Notes under the pieces: model-generated
Told to the model about the DNA's origin: nothing
What the model saw: the letters and a program-made list of their open reading frames with translations, nothing else
Databases searched by the model: none
Shown: piece by piece, positions 48,401 through 63,400 of the stretch
How the letters are laid out: each line of letters starts with the position of its first letter
Numbering within the stretch: the first letter of the stretch is position 1
Position numbers and translations under genes: made by a program
Assembly (NCBI GenBank): GCA_028829895.1
Contig: CM054184.1
Location: forward strand, 52,163,201 to 52,227,200
DNA: 64,000 nucleotides
Direction of reading: 5' to 3'
Origin: Sinotaia quadrata
Lineage: Eukaryota > Mollusca > Gastropoda > Architaenioglossa > Viviparidae

Positions 48401-51400
48401 CTTGCTTCATCGTCCTATAACACACAATGCCGCAGTCACAGCAATGACACAAATACACAGGGCACACACAATGCCGCAGTCACAGCAGTGACACATAAAA
48501 CAGGACACACAATGCCACAGCAATAGTACAAAAAATCAAAACTATATGGGCAAAAGTATTAAGAAAAGTAATTCTAAAACAGGAGATTGTGAAAGATTAC
48601 AAACAATAGAAAACTAAAGATAAAATTTAGCCTATAAATTATTTTATCTATCATTAATAACAGCATTTGATTTCATAATAGCAGTACTTGATTTCATAAT
48701 TTAACAAAATAGAAAATATTTTTAATAATAAATAGTAGTAAGTTGCAGCAAAGTAACTTTAAGTTTAAATGTGAAACATTCTGTTTATTTTTAAACCCTT
48801 TTTTTTTAAAAAATAAAAACACAGATTAGTTTTCTGATTGCATAGATCTACTTAGTGCTGGCTGTTGGGGGAAAAAACAGACTATTCAAGGCAATGTCTA
48901 ATATAACTACTATTACTTTACTATCATTATTAAACTAGATTTATGATAACCAGTAATAGACCTAGTCAGGCTAGTGGTTATTGGTAAAACCTAATTACTC
49001 AAAAGGCAACATCTAATATAACTACTATTATTAACAAACTAATTTTAAGATATAATCATAGCCTAGGTCTACTAGTTACTTGTAAAACCTAATTTTTCAA
49101 GGCAACAATCTAATATAACTAAAATCACTAACTAGTTTTATCAATTATGAAACACTGATAGCATAAGTCTACTAGCTATTGATAAAACCTAATTATTCAA
49201 GGGTTCAAGGCAAAATATAATACAACTAATATTATTACCAAACTAGTTTTATGATACACTGCTGATATTGTGATAAGTGATATTGTTTGTACTATATTAT
49301 GTTTTACTATTTACTGGTGCCAATGACTTTTTGGTGACTTGCAATAGCAATTACCTCAACTTCTGATTTTTTTACCCAAACATCTGAAAAGTAGATTTAG
49401 TATTTTTTTTTTTAAATGGATCATTTAACTCAATCACAGGTTGAACACAAGCTACTTAACAAGTGTGGCTGACTATTCACAACTTCTAATCTATCATCTA
49501 TGTCTCAAGACTAAAGTTACAGCTTTCCATGGCATCATGGAAAGCATTGAAACTGTGTACAAATAAATCAATTATGAGGTAACATAGTAAGTGCCTTTAG
49601 ACTGCAATTAAGTCCTTTAATTAACACAAACCAATAAATATTTAGTTTGTTCGGAATAAAATGTTCAGAACAAAATTTAAACCAACAGTTGAACTAAAGA
49701 GTACACAGACTAACTCAGTATCTTTGCTGTGTCTAGAGATGGGTGCCCATGTATGATATGAATAGCCGGAAGAAAAGTGCACACCACAAAACACGATGAA
49801 AATAGCAAGCACAGATGTTTTGTATTGTTGCAGTATTAGAGTGACCAAAACTCTTTAGTGGTGAATTTTCTTTTAACTAAAAATTAGGAAAATGTGCACA
49901 TACACACACAAACAAAACAAATTAATGCTCACAAAGCAATGAAAAATATATGCACATCAATAAAACACACAAATCAATAACTCAAAACACAAACACAGTC
50001 AAGAGTAATTTCCATAATCTGCACATGCCAAAACAAAACAAATTTCTGGATAAGCAGTGATGTTGGTTTGTAATAAAGACTTGAGTTAAACAGTACTAGG
50101 ATGAGAATAAATGCTGACAGAAGTGTGATAAGGGAAAAATGATAAGAACTGATGCTGATATTTATAGTCTGGGTAGAAGGCATTCTAAAAATGGATGATG
50201 ATATAGGAAATATGATGCACCTGGATGATGATAAACTTTGGATAGGAGACACATTGGGAACAGATCAATAGATGATGATAAACTTTGGATAGGAGACACA
50301 TTGTGAACAGATCAATAGATGATGATGAAGTTTGGGAGACAAGATGGGTGGTAATAAAAAAGATAAGATCAGTGGATGTAATAAAAGGTCTGGGTAGAAT
50401 TAGGAGAAATGAAGATGATGGTAAATCTAGATTAGAGAAATCATGAAAATGGCTGATAAATGAAATTATTAAAAAGTATGGTGTGAAAAGATCCATGGGT
50501 GACAGAAGACTGGCAGGGATTTGGGACTTAAAGGAATAAAATTGAGAAATTACATATCCATTGGTGGGAAGGGACTAAGGTGTCTGGGATGCAAAGGACC
50601 AAAGCAGAAATGAAAAGCTTTTGTCACACACACAAGGTACCAAGCCAACTCACCTTCCTTCCAGAAGGCACTGGTTTTGAAGAGTCCTTTTTGGCTTCTT
50701 CCTGCAAGTTCCGGAACTTAGCTAGCATTTTCTTTGTTGTATCAACTTTGGGCATGCCTTCTGTCCAGTCTGTATCAACTTCACGAACCACGCCTTCCAG
50801 ACGGTGAGGTTCTGATTCAAACACAGAGGGCTCCATCTGCAACCCCAAAATAAAATATATCCATGAAAAATAAATATTTAAAGTAGTTTATAATCATCAT
50901 CTTAGCGAACATAGTACAACAACATATTTTTACAACAGTAGCCAAAAAAAAAAAAAAAAAGGAAAAAAGTATATTAAGAAATTAACAGAAGTGTCATGAC
51001 TACAGTTAAAACAAAAACTGTGCTCGCATGTCCTAATTTTAAAAATGTAAAACGAGAACTAATACATACTGCATATTGTACTAAACATGCCATAAAATTA
51101 AAATTTAAAAAAATTATGACAAATTCCAAAGTGTAAAACTTTGCACATCTATTTTATTATGACTATGGTAAAGATACAACTATTGCTATGATTTACTAAC
51201 AATATACCAAGTTTAGTTTACCAGATTCTTAAAAGGAATACACCTATGACTTAGCAATGTATCAAATTGAGTCAAGCCAGAAAAGACCTACTTTACAATG
51301 TGTCAAATTCAGTTTATTAAAAAGGATACACCTATGACTTACTATGACTTAGCAATGTCATATTGAGTTAAGCCTAGATAAGATCTACTTAGCAAAATGT

Positions 51401-54400
51401 CATATTGAGTTAAGCCTAGATAAGATCTACTTAGCAAAATGTCAAAGTGAGTTAATTAAGCCTGTCAAAACTTAATTAGCAGTGTCAAACTAATCAACCT
51501 GTTAAGACTTAATTAGCAATGTCAAACTGAGTCAACCTTTTAAGACTTAATCAGCAGTGTCAAACTGAACCAACTTGTTAACTGGTTCAGTTTCAAGATT
51601 TAATTGGCAAAGTGTCAAACTTAGTCAAGTATGATTGTCAAATTGATTCAATCAAGATAAGACTTACTTAGCAAAGTGTCAAACTGAGTCAAGTCTGATA
51701 AAATTTACTTAGCAATGTGTCAAATCAAGTACGATAAGAGTTACTTAACACAGTGTCAAATTGAGTCAAGCCAGATAAGACTTCTTTGTAAAGCGAGATA
51801 CTGGATTGAGCCAAATTATAAAAACAATATTTCTTAATTTCTGGTACAAGGAATAAAAAGAGCAAAATTTAAATCAAATGTGCTTCAGAACGCACAATCT
51901 AACTTAAGAAACAAGTTCATTAACCAGTAACTCAAATCAACTAGTACACAGACTAGTAGACCTATACAAACCAATAACTAAAGTCAACTAGTACACAGAC
52001 TAGTAGGCCTATACAAACCAATAACTAAAGTCAACTAGTACACAGACTAATATAGGAACTCAGAATAAATGTGTACAAACCAATAATTTAAATCAAAGAG
52101 TATAGACCTATATGTACTAATACAGCACTCAACAGGCCTCTATGTACTAACACAGCACTCAATGGGCCTCTATGTACTAACACAGCACTCAGTAGGCTCT
52201 ATGTACTAACACAGCACTCAATAGGCCTCTATGTACTAACACAGCACTCAATAGGCCTCTATGTACTAACACAGCACTCAATAGGCCTCTATGTACTAAC
52301 ACAGCACTCAATAGGCCTCTATGTACTAACACAGCACTCAATAGGCCTCTATGTACTAACACAGCACTCAATACGCCTCTATGTACTAACACAGCACTCA
52401 ATAGGCCTCTATGTACTAACACAGCACTCAATAGGCCTCTATGTACTAACACAGCACTCAACAGGCCTCTATGTACTAACACAGCACTCAATAGGCCTCT
52501 ATGTACTAACACAGCACTCAATAGGCCTCTAAGTGCAAGTACAAACCGTAACTCAAATGAAATCCATGTACATGTCAGTAACCCAAATGAAATCCTACCA
52601 AGCATACAAATCAAATATCATGCTTACAGAATTATAAAACTAGGCCTTTCACTTAATTACAAAGCGTATTAATTTGTGCTGACATTCAAAACGGAAACTA
52701 ACGGGAAACTGGCCCCACGGATTTCGCGGCAAAGTACGCTAGTACCGAAAGCAAGCCTACTTACCACACTCTACCATGAACTAAATAAAGCTACCAGCTG
52801 TCTGAGACGAGAGGTCCAGCGCGAAAGCGCCCCCTACATTAGCAAGCAAGGACGAGAGGCAGAAAGGAACAAACAAACGAACGAAATCAGATACTGCATA
52901 GAAAGTACATGTACAGCCGTCGATTGTCTGGAACCAATGGACTATCACAGAGATGAAAACAAACGATCCGGTACGATGGTAGTCAATGAAGGAACGCACT
53001 CAAGTAACATCAGTTACTTCAGCGTCCCAAACAGTTCCATCGTTGCCATTAGACCAATTCGATTCACTTTTGTCCACAATGCCACGCTTTCTCAGTGCAG
53101 ATGCCAGCTCGCGCACACAAAGAAACGAGCCAGTGCAGCCAGCATACGGCGAATTTGAGCCCCGCCCAGTACAGGAAGCCGACCCCTTCCCGACCGATAT
53201 ACTATACGAACAGCTAGCGAGATGATGAGCAGGGCTGTTGGCTACAGCTGAAAAATCAACAAAACACAGAACCCACTGAGCGTGAATGGAAGGGCTGTAA
53301 TTCACTAGGTCTATAATAATTCTTTCAACTCCATCCTAAAAATAGCGTGCACTCACATACATTCGATGTACACAAAGTGTTGAGTTCTTAAAACGGAGTC
53401 GACTGGCAGCTGGCCGCGATACAAGTGGTCTCCTTTCACCAACACACTAATGATGAGGGCAAATCTGTTAAACTAAGACCCTATGATCTATGCAAATGAC
53501 GTCAGGACGAATCCAATGATAGATCTATGCAAATGACGTCAGGACGAATCCAATGATAATTACTTTAGGGACAGTTCAAATGCTTACAAGCGACGGAAAA
53601 TCGCGATCGCTCACATCGGCGCTGGCCAGAAAACAAGCGCCGTATGTGTGTGTACCTACTCTATACATCTCCGACAGCTGGCTGACTACTATATACTTCA
53701 CAAGTTCACCAAGGTCGAGTTACTGGATACCTACTATTCAGCACTTGTGTCCCCTTAAATCCACACGATCTGCTAGTGGCTGTTCCTTCCAACTCTCCCC
53801 CGGGGGTTCACATGAATACGAAACTGGTTACAGTAGAGCGGGGTTTTTGTGCTCAACACACGTCACTGAAATTACATGCGCGTTCATTGTGGAATATGAA
53901 ACTATTTTACTTTTCTGTTTCTCCTTGATGTTGTGATTCAAAATTGAAATAAATAAGAGAGATCTCGTATTTTAGTTTGCTCTTTCTGGCAGATCGTGTA
54001 CAACTGTCGATATCGACATCTATTGCTGTGGATGAGTTTACTTTCTATTGAAAATGGTTTGATATACTGCTAGCGGGGTTTTTCTGTCTAAACAAGGGTT
54101 TTATTCAGCACCAGTAGTATTTCTGTATAAACAATGGTTTTATTTAGTACTAGTAGTATTTCTGCATATACTAGGCCTACAGTACGGTTTCATGCAGTAT
54201 TAGTGGTATCTCTATCTGATTACATAATGGTTTATACAATACTAGTTGGAAGTTTTTATAGTACATGATTTTTATAAGTTCATATCCCAATGATGTTTCT
54301 GTCTCACAATTTAAAAAAAAATTGATAGTACTAATAGTTTTATATTTTTAGTACTACTACTACTACTAGTGTTGGACTCAAGGTCTTTATATTTTTAGTA

Positions 54401-57400
54401 CTACTATAGTGTTGGACTCAAGGTCTTTATATTTTTAGTACTACTATTAGTGTTGGACTCAAGGTCTTTATATTTTTAGTACTACTACTAGAGTTGGACT
54501 CACTGTCTTTATATTTTTAGTACTACTACTAGTGTTGGACTCAATGTCTTTATATTTTTAGTACTACTACTGGAGTTGGACTCAATGTCTTTATATTTTT
54601 AGTACTACTATTACTAGTAGTGTTGGACTCAATGTCTTTATATTTTTAGTACTACTGTTACTAGTAGTGTTGGACTCAATGTCTTTATATTTTTAGTACT
54701 ACTACTAGAGTTGGACTCAATGTCTTTATATTTTTAGTACTACTACTAGAGTTGGACTCAATGTCTTTATATTTTTAGTACTACTACTAGAGTTGGACTC
54801 AATGTCTTTATTTTTAGTACTACTACTAGAGTTGGACTCAATGTCTTTATATTTTTACTACTACTACTAGAGTTGGACTCAATGTCTTTATATTTTTACT
54901 ACTACTACTAGAGTTGGACTCAAATGTCTTTATATTTTTAGTACTACTACTAGAGTTGGACTCAATGTCTTTATACTTTTAGTACTACCAGTGGAGGGCA
55001 AAATGGTTTTATTATAGTACTAGTATCAGTGGTGTTTCATTCAGATTAAATAATGATCCCATTAAACATAAACATGTATAATAAACATAGTTCAGCAAAC
55101 GGCACAAAGTACAAAATTCATGTAAATGTTTCATGTCATTAAGTATATGCGACAGAGAGTTATTAACTACTCAGTTTTTCCTGTTTACCCAAGAGAATGC
55201 TGAGTGGTTATATACAAGCCCTGATTACATGTGTACAATTTTTAAAATGAGTCTTTTATTAATTGATTAGATTTCCTGTTAATCTCCAAGTGTGTTAAAT
55301 GATTTGTGCATACACATGTCAATAACTGGATAATTAATTAGTCACGTTTCTTGGTTATCCTAGGAGTTAATGGCCCTAGGTAAGTGTGAAGGAGACTACT
55401 GTTAGTTAATTAGATTTCCCAATGACCCTTGTCAAGCATGATGCTAAATTATAACATAAATTAAACCCATGAGGCCTACCAGTTGTAAGGCCAATATATT
55501 AAAATCATCTCTGACCTGCCAAAATGAGTGTTACTGTGTTCAAGTTAATCATTCAAGCAATACCTAAAGAAAGAGACAAATTCCAACAACACCATCTGTG
55601 TCTTGTGTTGTAAGCATAGTGACACTTTTAACAAACCATATCCTATGCCCAACATTACATTTTGGCAACACTAGATGGCAATGGTGTGTGCTAACTGTGA
55701 TGTGTTCAATATAAAGCATGCTGTATGCCCAACTGTACAACCTAGAAATCAACGCATGTAGTGTGTGCTAAGTGTGATGTGTTCAACATAGTAGGTAACA
55801 CAAAGACCAAAATCTCCAGCAATCACATTCACACAGAATACTTAGTGGCAAGTTTAACACTGTAGGTCACATACATACAGGACACCAAAGACAAAGTGTT
55901 CTGTGGGGTTTGTCAATCTATGAGCCAGGAGTGTCAATATAGGCAGAGAACAAGGAGTTTGAACTAAATGAAAAGAACAAGGAGTTTGAACTAAATGAAA
56001 AGAACAAGGAGTTTGAACTAAATGAAAAGAACAAGGAGTTTGAACTAAATGAAAAGAACAAGGAGTTTGAACTAAATGAAAAGAACAAGGAGTTTGAACT
56101 AAATGAAAAAGACTAGAAGTTTGAACTAAATGAAAAGAACAAGGAGTTTGAACTAAATGAAAAGAACAAGGAGTTTGAACTAAATGAAAAGAACAAGGAG
56201 TTTGAACTAAATGAAAAGAACAAGGAGTTTGAACTAAATGAAAAGAACAAGGAGTTTGAACTAAATGAAAAGAACAAGGAGTTTGAACTAAATGAAAAGA
56301 ACAAGGAGTTTGAACTAAATGAAAAAGACTAGAAGTTTGAAATAAATGAAACCAATGCTGTAAAAGAATATGTGAATGCTATTGTGCACACAACAATTAA
56401 AGATTGGAATAATAGAAATACAGAGCCATAATGTATATTAAGAACAACCAGAGCCTTGGTTGTACAATATGAACACACCCCTATATTTCACAAAATGAAC
56501 ACTCAAGTCTACACTGCATAATATAAACACAAGTCTACATAGTAAATTAGAAACATTTAATCTTAGGTTGATCAATATGAACACTCTACCATAGCTTGTA
56601 CTGTGTGAAAAGTCTTAGGCTGAACAAGCCCAAAATGTACAAATGAAATTGTTATGCCTAGATTGTACAACAGGAACAACTAAAGAACGGGTTGCAGTTG
56701 CCACTTCATTAAACAATGATATTCTCCCTACAGATTTCTTAGAACAAATTACTGAAGTTATTCATTGCAAACTACTCTTCTCACAGGCTCACTGAAGTTA
56801 CTCATTGGAAATTATTGTCTTTACTTGTTTACAGGTTCATTTAAACCTATTCTCTTCAGAGTATATTAAGTTAATGTTAAAAAGTTCATTCCAATGCTAA
56901 GTATTGTTGTTAAATGTATTTGTGTGGTATTATGTACTGTGACAAACAAAAATATCTCTGCAGATTTGTCATAAACAAACTGAAGTTGTGAATATGATCA
57001 CTAGTATTACTCACCTGAGGTTGATATTGGCCAGGTAAGTCTCTTGGATGAATGCTGCCTTCATCCATGGCTCCTGATGATGCCAAAGGAGATTTGGGTG
57101 TGCGCGGGGCAGACCTTTGAACAGCTACTCTTGGTTCTTCCCTTGGTGGAGTGAATTCTTTGGGTTTGGCGGAACCTGTTGGTGAGGTCTTTGAATTCTC
57201 CGACTCTCGCTGGCGCCAAGCTGATACCATATTCTTAGCAAAGCCCCGTTCAGGAAGTTCCTGTTCATAGACTGGTGGATCCTCTGCTCTGATGACATCA
57301 TCACGCCGGTTTGGTGTACTTTCTAAGATTCCACTTTCTGCTGGGCGGTTGTAGTCAGGAATAAACTGTTTGGGGTTGTTTTCAAAGACACCCGCCTCTC

Positions 57401-60400
57401 CTGGGGGAGGTGTGAATTCTTTTTTAGGTTTAGGAGAGGTTCCAGCAGGACTGCTACCAGTACTCAGTTGTCTAAAGCGGTTGACAAGATTTTTAGCTGT
57501 GCCACGCTCGGGCAAAACATCCTGCGGTTGCTCGCCAGAATGAACAACATCTGGAGATACCGTCGGGTTGTTTTCAACCACTGCAGACTGACGGACATGA
57601 CCATTTTCACGAGGAGGGGTGAACTCCTTGTGACGACTTGGGGACTGTGGTGGAGACTTCACTTTGCTCTCCAATTCTTTAAATTTTGCAGCAATATTTT
57701 TGGCAGAGCCTCTCTCTGGCAAAATTTCCTCTACAAGCTCATCAGATTTGATTACATCGGCTCTGTCTGCTGGGTTGCTCTCGAATACGCCAGACTCAGC
57801 ATGACCTTCATAAGTTTCAACATGGCCTCGAGGTTCTGTAACATACTCCACCCGCCCTGATGTATCTGGTGTTATCTCACGCTTGCCACGTGATGGTGAA
57901 GGGGTGGAGCCACTTGCCAACTGACGAAACTGTTGTGCAACACTCTTAGCAAATCCTCTCTCAGGCAAAATCTCTTCTGGCAATTCATCTGATTTGACAA
58001 CATCGGGTCTCTCTTTAGGTTGACTTTCAAATATTCCTGCTTCAGCATGACCTTCATACCTCTCCACGTGACCTCGAGGTTCAGAAACATACTCCACCTT
58101 ACCAGTTCGGTCAGGGGTGATCTCCCTGCGACTAGCAGATGGGGCAGGTACAGATCCCTGTTTTTCCAGTTGTTTAAACTTTGCAGCAAGATTGCGAGCA
58201 GTTCCTTCTTCTGGTATTTTGTCTTCTATTTCCTGTCCAGAGTGGACGACATCAGGGTTGTACTGAGGTTGGTTCTCATATACTCCAGCATCGATGACTT
58301 CCGGAGAAGTTAGTTCTTTTTTAGGAGTGGCTGCTTTTTCATACTGCCCAGTTTGAAAACGTTCTCGCAGATTTCTTGCCATGCCAATAGATGGAAGTTC
58401 AGCTCCAATATTCCGATCAGATTCCCTTACAACATCAGATCGATGCTCAGGCTGATTTTCATAAATCCCTTCTTCCTGCTCTTCTTGGGTAGTGTATGCT
58501 TCAGAGTGGCTGACCTCACTTCTAACATCTACTGCTTTTCGTGGTGCAGGCACAGGCTGCTGAGGAGCATACTCAAACTGATTTCTCGTGGATGTTTCTG
58601 AAACGTGTTGCTGAAATCAGACAGACTAATTCAAAAGCCACCACTTAACACTTATTATTTATGATAATGTATAGAGAGTGTGTTGTGAATTATGATATGT
58701 AATCAGTTAAACAGGAAGAATACAGTATATTTTTGATGATATATAGTAAGCAAATAAGCACACAATTTTTAAAAAGTAAATAATAAGCCAAGTAAGTGTA
58801 CTGCTGGTTATTTATGATACAAAGTCAAACAGTTTGTTATTTGTGAAATATATTAAATAATCTATAATATGTGTTGGGTGCTATTCATGTACTGTGGGTT
58901 ATTTATGAAGCCGATGTAAAATGTTAACTTATTATTGCAGGTTATTTTTAATATGCAACAATACTAATAAACCTATGAAAGATGTTAAAAGTGTGATGTG
59001 TACTAATTAACGATGTAGATCTATGAAAGATGTTAAAAGTGTATTGTGTGCCAATTAAGACATAGATCTATGAGAGATTTTAAAACTATATAGTATAATT
59101 GTGCTAATTAATATGTAGATCCATGAGATATTTTAAAAGTATACTGTGTGACAAATGTCCAAAGGAAAACAGAGAAACAAGACAAAAAAACTGAGAATAT
59201 CATTATCTTGTGTTACAAGATAAAGGACATCATATAATTTCAAATTAATTGAGAAATTTCTGAATAGGATTTTTAATACGTAACTATTACTAGTATTAGT
59301 GAAATCTTTTCACTAGAAAATAAATAGGTAAAATGTTCAAAACTTACATCTACATAATCTGTATGCTCATGCAAGCCTGTAGTAGTTGCTCCACTGCAAG
59401 AACAAACAAAAACAAATTGTTGATATTAATGCTCTGTATCCATTTTCACGAGTGTTTTTTCATGAGCAAATTATTTTAGCTAATGTGACTTGAAAAACTC
59501 AATATCCCTCTCTGACTTAATGAGTAATAATAGTTAATTAATGCCAAGTTACAGCATTCTTTTCAATTTCCATCAAATTAAACAAGACTGGAGTATTCAC
59601 AATAAATGTTTTAGAGGTTTTTTTTATTGTTATTATTTCTATCAAAATGCACTGAGTTGGAGTTCATTTATATTTTTTATTTCTTTCAAATTACCTGAAA
59701 CTAGAGGATTTGCAATGTGATTTTAATTTATCAAATTACATGGAAACTGAATGCTTATGTATAAAATTTCTTTTAGAAAGTTTTGGAACAACAAATCTAA
59801 AGGTCTGTAAATAAAGATGTTATAATTATATTAGTCATGCCTTGAAAATGGAAAAAATATTTTTTTTAAAAACAAGCCCTGCTTGTCTTAAAAGTACAAT
59901 GGTTTGATTTTTTTTTTTAATGGCAAAACATCTGATCACTCAAATTGCAATATGCAATTAATTATATGCAATTCAATTTATGTGCTTTAGCAGAAAGTCT
60001 AAACCTTTTCATTTATGCATGTTCATACTTCTTTGCATCAGTTTTTAAAAAATTAATTAGAATGTATAATAATATGTTTGAAAATTATATACTGATATAT
60101 TGGGTGTCCCAGAAGTTCCTGTGCAGTTTTAAACTTTAATATTTTCAGAGGTATAAATGTTACAAATTTACAATTAACATAATTTGTAATTACTGAATTT
60201 TTTAAACAAGTTGATTTTTATTCTTAAACTTCAATGTAATCTCCACCATATGTGATATGTTGTTTTAGTCAATTTTTGATCTCTGTGAAAACATTCATCA
60301 AATGCTGCTCAGTGACTGAATGCTTAAAATTTTATAATTTGTCACGGGGGGGGGGGGGGGGGAAGGGAGAGTACCTTGAAAATATTTATTTTTTTATTTA

Positions 60401-63400
60401 CCTTCTAACCTCCCTTTGACCTGTGACGTTTTTGTTTACGATTTTTTTTTTTTTTAAATTTTTTTTTTTTACCACAACATGCATCGACAGAATGTTAGAG
60501 AGTGTGAATGCTTATTTTGTAATTTTAGTATTATAATTAAAGTCATTTGTTTATTTATTTATGTTAGGGTTAAATAATTATTTTAATAATAGATAGAAGT
60601 TGTATTTGGTCAGTTTTTAGTTCTTAAATATAAATTCAATTAGAAACAATTTTCTTAGTGAATGCACCATAAAGAGAATGCAGAAAAAAACAAAGCCTAG
60701 GCAGCCATGATTTCTTGAGTTTTTCTCTGGAAATTTCTGGAAGGTATAGTAATATAAAAGCATTTAACCAGACATTTTGGATTAGTGTATGAACGTGTGG
60801 CCTGCCTACAAGATGTGTTAGAATATATGGCTGTTTTTCTAAGCATTAGGCCATGCATGGGATTTATTTTGAATTTTCTGTGAATTCGATACCATGGCAC
60901 TAAATGGAAGTGGACAGTCCCGGGACATTCCGTTGGATCATGCAGTGCTGGATGGGAGTACTGTGAGTGCTGGAGGGTGTGTGTTCTAATCAGCTCAGTA
61001 AAAATGATGTACAAGAAATTTGCGCATAAAAGGGGATGATGGAGACAGAAACGAATGAGAAACATTGAGAATGTAGCAGCGTTTGGTAGAGGGGTGGGAA
61101 AGACCCTCTGACTGAGTTTCTCCCTGCTTTTTTTGTACCAAGAACACTGTGAAGCTGGGAGGCAATCAGCTAGAGAATTCTTGGACACTGCAACAGAGTG
61201 CCAGACGTCGACCCAGCTGTATTGAAGGCGCACCATCAAAGCCATCAACAGATCAAGATGGACCAATCGTACTGATAGTCATCTCGGGTTTTTTGTGCAA
61301 AGACTGCGGGCGATCGATTATTTTCCAATAGAAGTAATTACTTGGACGTATAATGTCGCAGCGCATGGGATATATTACAGCAGTATATTGCAGAGGTAGT
61401 ATATTGCTGGAAGCAGTCATGATGATGCGTGGCATATCACAGAAAAAACGGCAAGGTTGGCCATTAGTTGAGTAATGGGAAGAGATGAGAGACGTAAGAG
61501 AAGAGGAGAAATGAGAGAACGAGAATTAGGCTTAAGGAGGAGTGCAGCGAGAGCGTGAAATTGTAGCAGCCATCATAGCAGCGAGGACGGTCGATGGTGT
61601 TTTTGTGTACCATCAACCCACCCCCAGCACAAGGAGAAAGTGACAATAGCTATGTGAGTAGAAAAATGCTAATTAGTGTAGGAATCTCAGAGCATATAAA
61701 CGTTGTGTCGTCCGTGCTGTCTACACTTCACCCTTGCCCGTATGCAATCACACATGCAAACATGTCGGCAATACGTAACCTACATGCAGAATAAAATTCG
61801 AGCCAAATAACCATCTTGGTATTCTGTGTGTGGATTTGTAATAATATTTATGCAAGTCCTACATGGCGTCGTCTAGCCACCATCATCCTTTCATCAGAGA
61901 GAAGGTGGGGTGGCGACAAAGCTTTCAAACGATGTTCATTGTTAGTATACATTTGTACATCTCGGTAACATTTGTACCTCTGAATTTTTAAAACTATCAA
62001 CATATTATTACATCCCTTGAAAAATTTATTGCATAATTTAGTTACAGTCTAAGTAAAGTAGCAGAGAAACATTTCTGATTTACTCCAGTTTTCATTTATA
62101 TGATAACCTCAGGAATACAACCTCAACATAAACTGTCTTCTGCAGACACAAGTACATTACATTAATGTAAATATACTATTATAAGCATATATACCCATAA
62201 TGAAATAATGTCATTAACCATTATGATAGTAATTTTTTTAAATAAAACATTTTTTTCTCTGAACTTCATTCTAGTTTGATGTGTGTGTTTAAGCCAGCAG
62301 CACAACAATAGTATTGCAGACTCGGTCAGCATGTCATTGATTTCATCAGTCCCAGACTTTGTCACTATGCCACTGATCTCCTCAGTAGCACAAACTTTCT
62401 GTTACTGATCTTGTCAATGTAACAGACTTTGTTAGTATGACACTGATCTCATTAATAGCACTTAGCAGGGTGCCTGGGTACCCGTTGTTGTGCCTAATAC
62501 CTGGGTAGTAAAATTGAGAACAGGTACCCGTAGTAATGTGGCCATTATGTCCATACACGATTTAGCACACTCCACCTCCAGTCACACTTGCATCCCACCC
62601 ATAGATAGCAGCCTGCTAAATCATGCCGGCTTACAGCTGAACAGCCACTTACCTAGATCTAATTATTTACAACACAGATCACCAATCACCACAGCTCATG
62701 CCCTTTCTGCTTTCATGTAAACTCATTGTAGCACTGCAAAGTTTGCAGTATTTCACCTTTTAAAAAAAAATAAACTAAATAACATTCAGCACACATTAAA
62801 ACAAAATAAACAAACTTCTAAAGACCACATTGTGGTAAAGATGGCAAATTTAGATATACTCACAACGAGGCTCCATATTTATCTCCTCCAGGGCTTCCTG
62901 CAGCTGTAGACAGTAATGAAATTACTTTGTTTATTTGCAGAATAAACTATTAAATGTTTGCTAAAATATAAGTTATTTTGTTTACTATCCACTAAAACAG
63001 CTACTATGTTTTGCTCTAAATACATCACATATTTTGTTACTATTTGTCAAAAAAAAAAAAATGGTGCTTAATATTTGATAATACAAAATATTTTGCTTAC
63101 TAGTTGTAGAAAAAGCTAAATGTTTGCTCATATAACAAAAATCATTGTGTTTACTGCTTGTAGCAAAAGTTGCTAAATGGTTGCAAATACAAGTTATTTT
63201 ATTTGCTAATTTTAATTTTATTCTTTTCACATTTGTCAGGCAAGTTAGTGAAATAATTAACACATATACTTACTACCAATACCATTCATTATCTTACAAT
63301 TAAACACTTCAGTTTAAGAAATAACTGGTACCACAGTTAGAAACAGGTTTCAAGATTAACAGTTAGAGAACAATTAAAGCAAGCTTTCTCTTGTAAACAA

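Noticed and set aside
52189..52614. 141-codon repetitive minus-strand ORF
   Set aside because: It is the translation of a 30-bp tandem repeat; a unit divisible by three keeps any stop-free frame open.
52676..53158. 160-codon plus-strand ORF
   Set aside because: Sits in the GC-richer putative promoter/UTR block; no domain, and overlapping ORFs exist in several frames, so it looks like chance.
53553..53936. 127-codon plus-strand ORF
   Set aside because: No motif or supporting splice sites; overlaps the putative promoter module.
60697..61266. 189-codon minus-strand ORF
   Set aside because: No recognisable domain, no good splice-site fit to the LIM gene frame, and overlapped by other ORFs.
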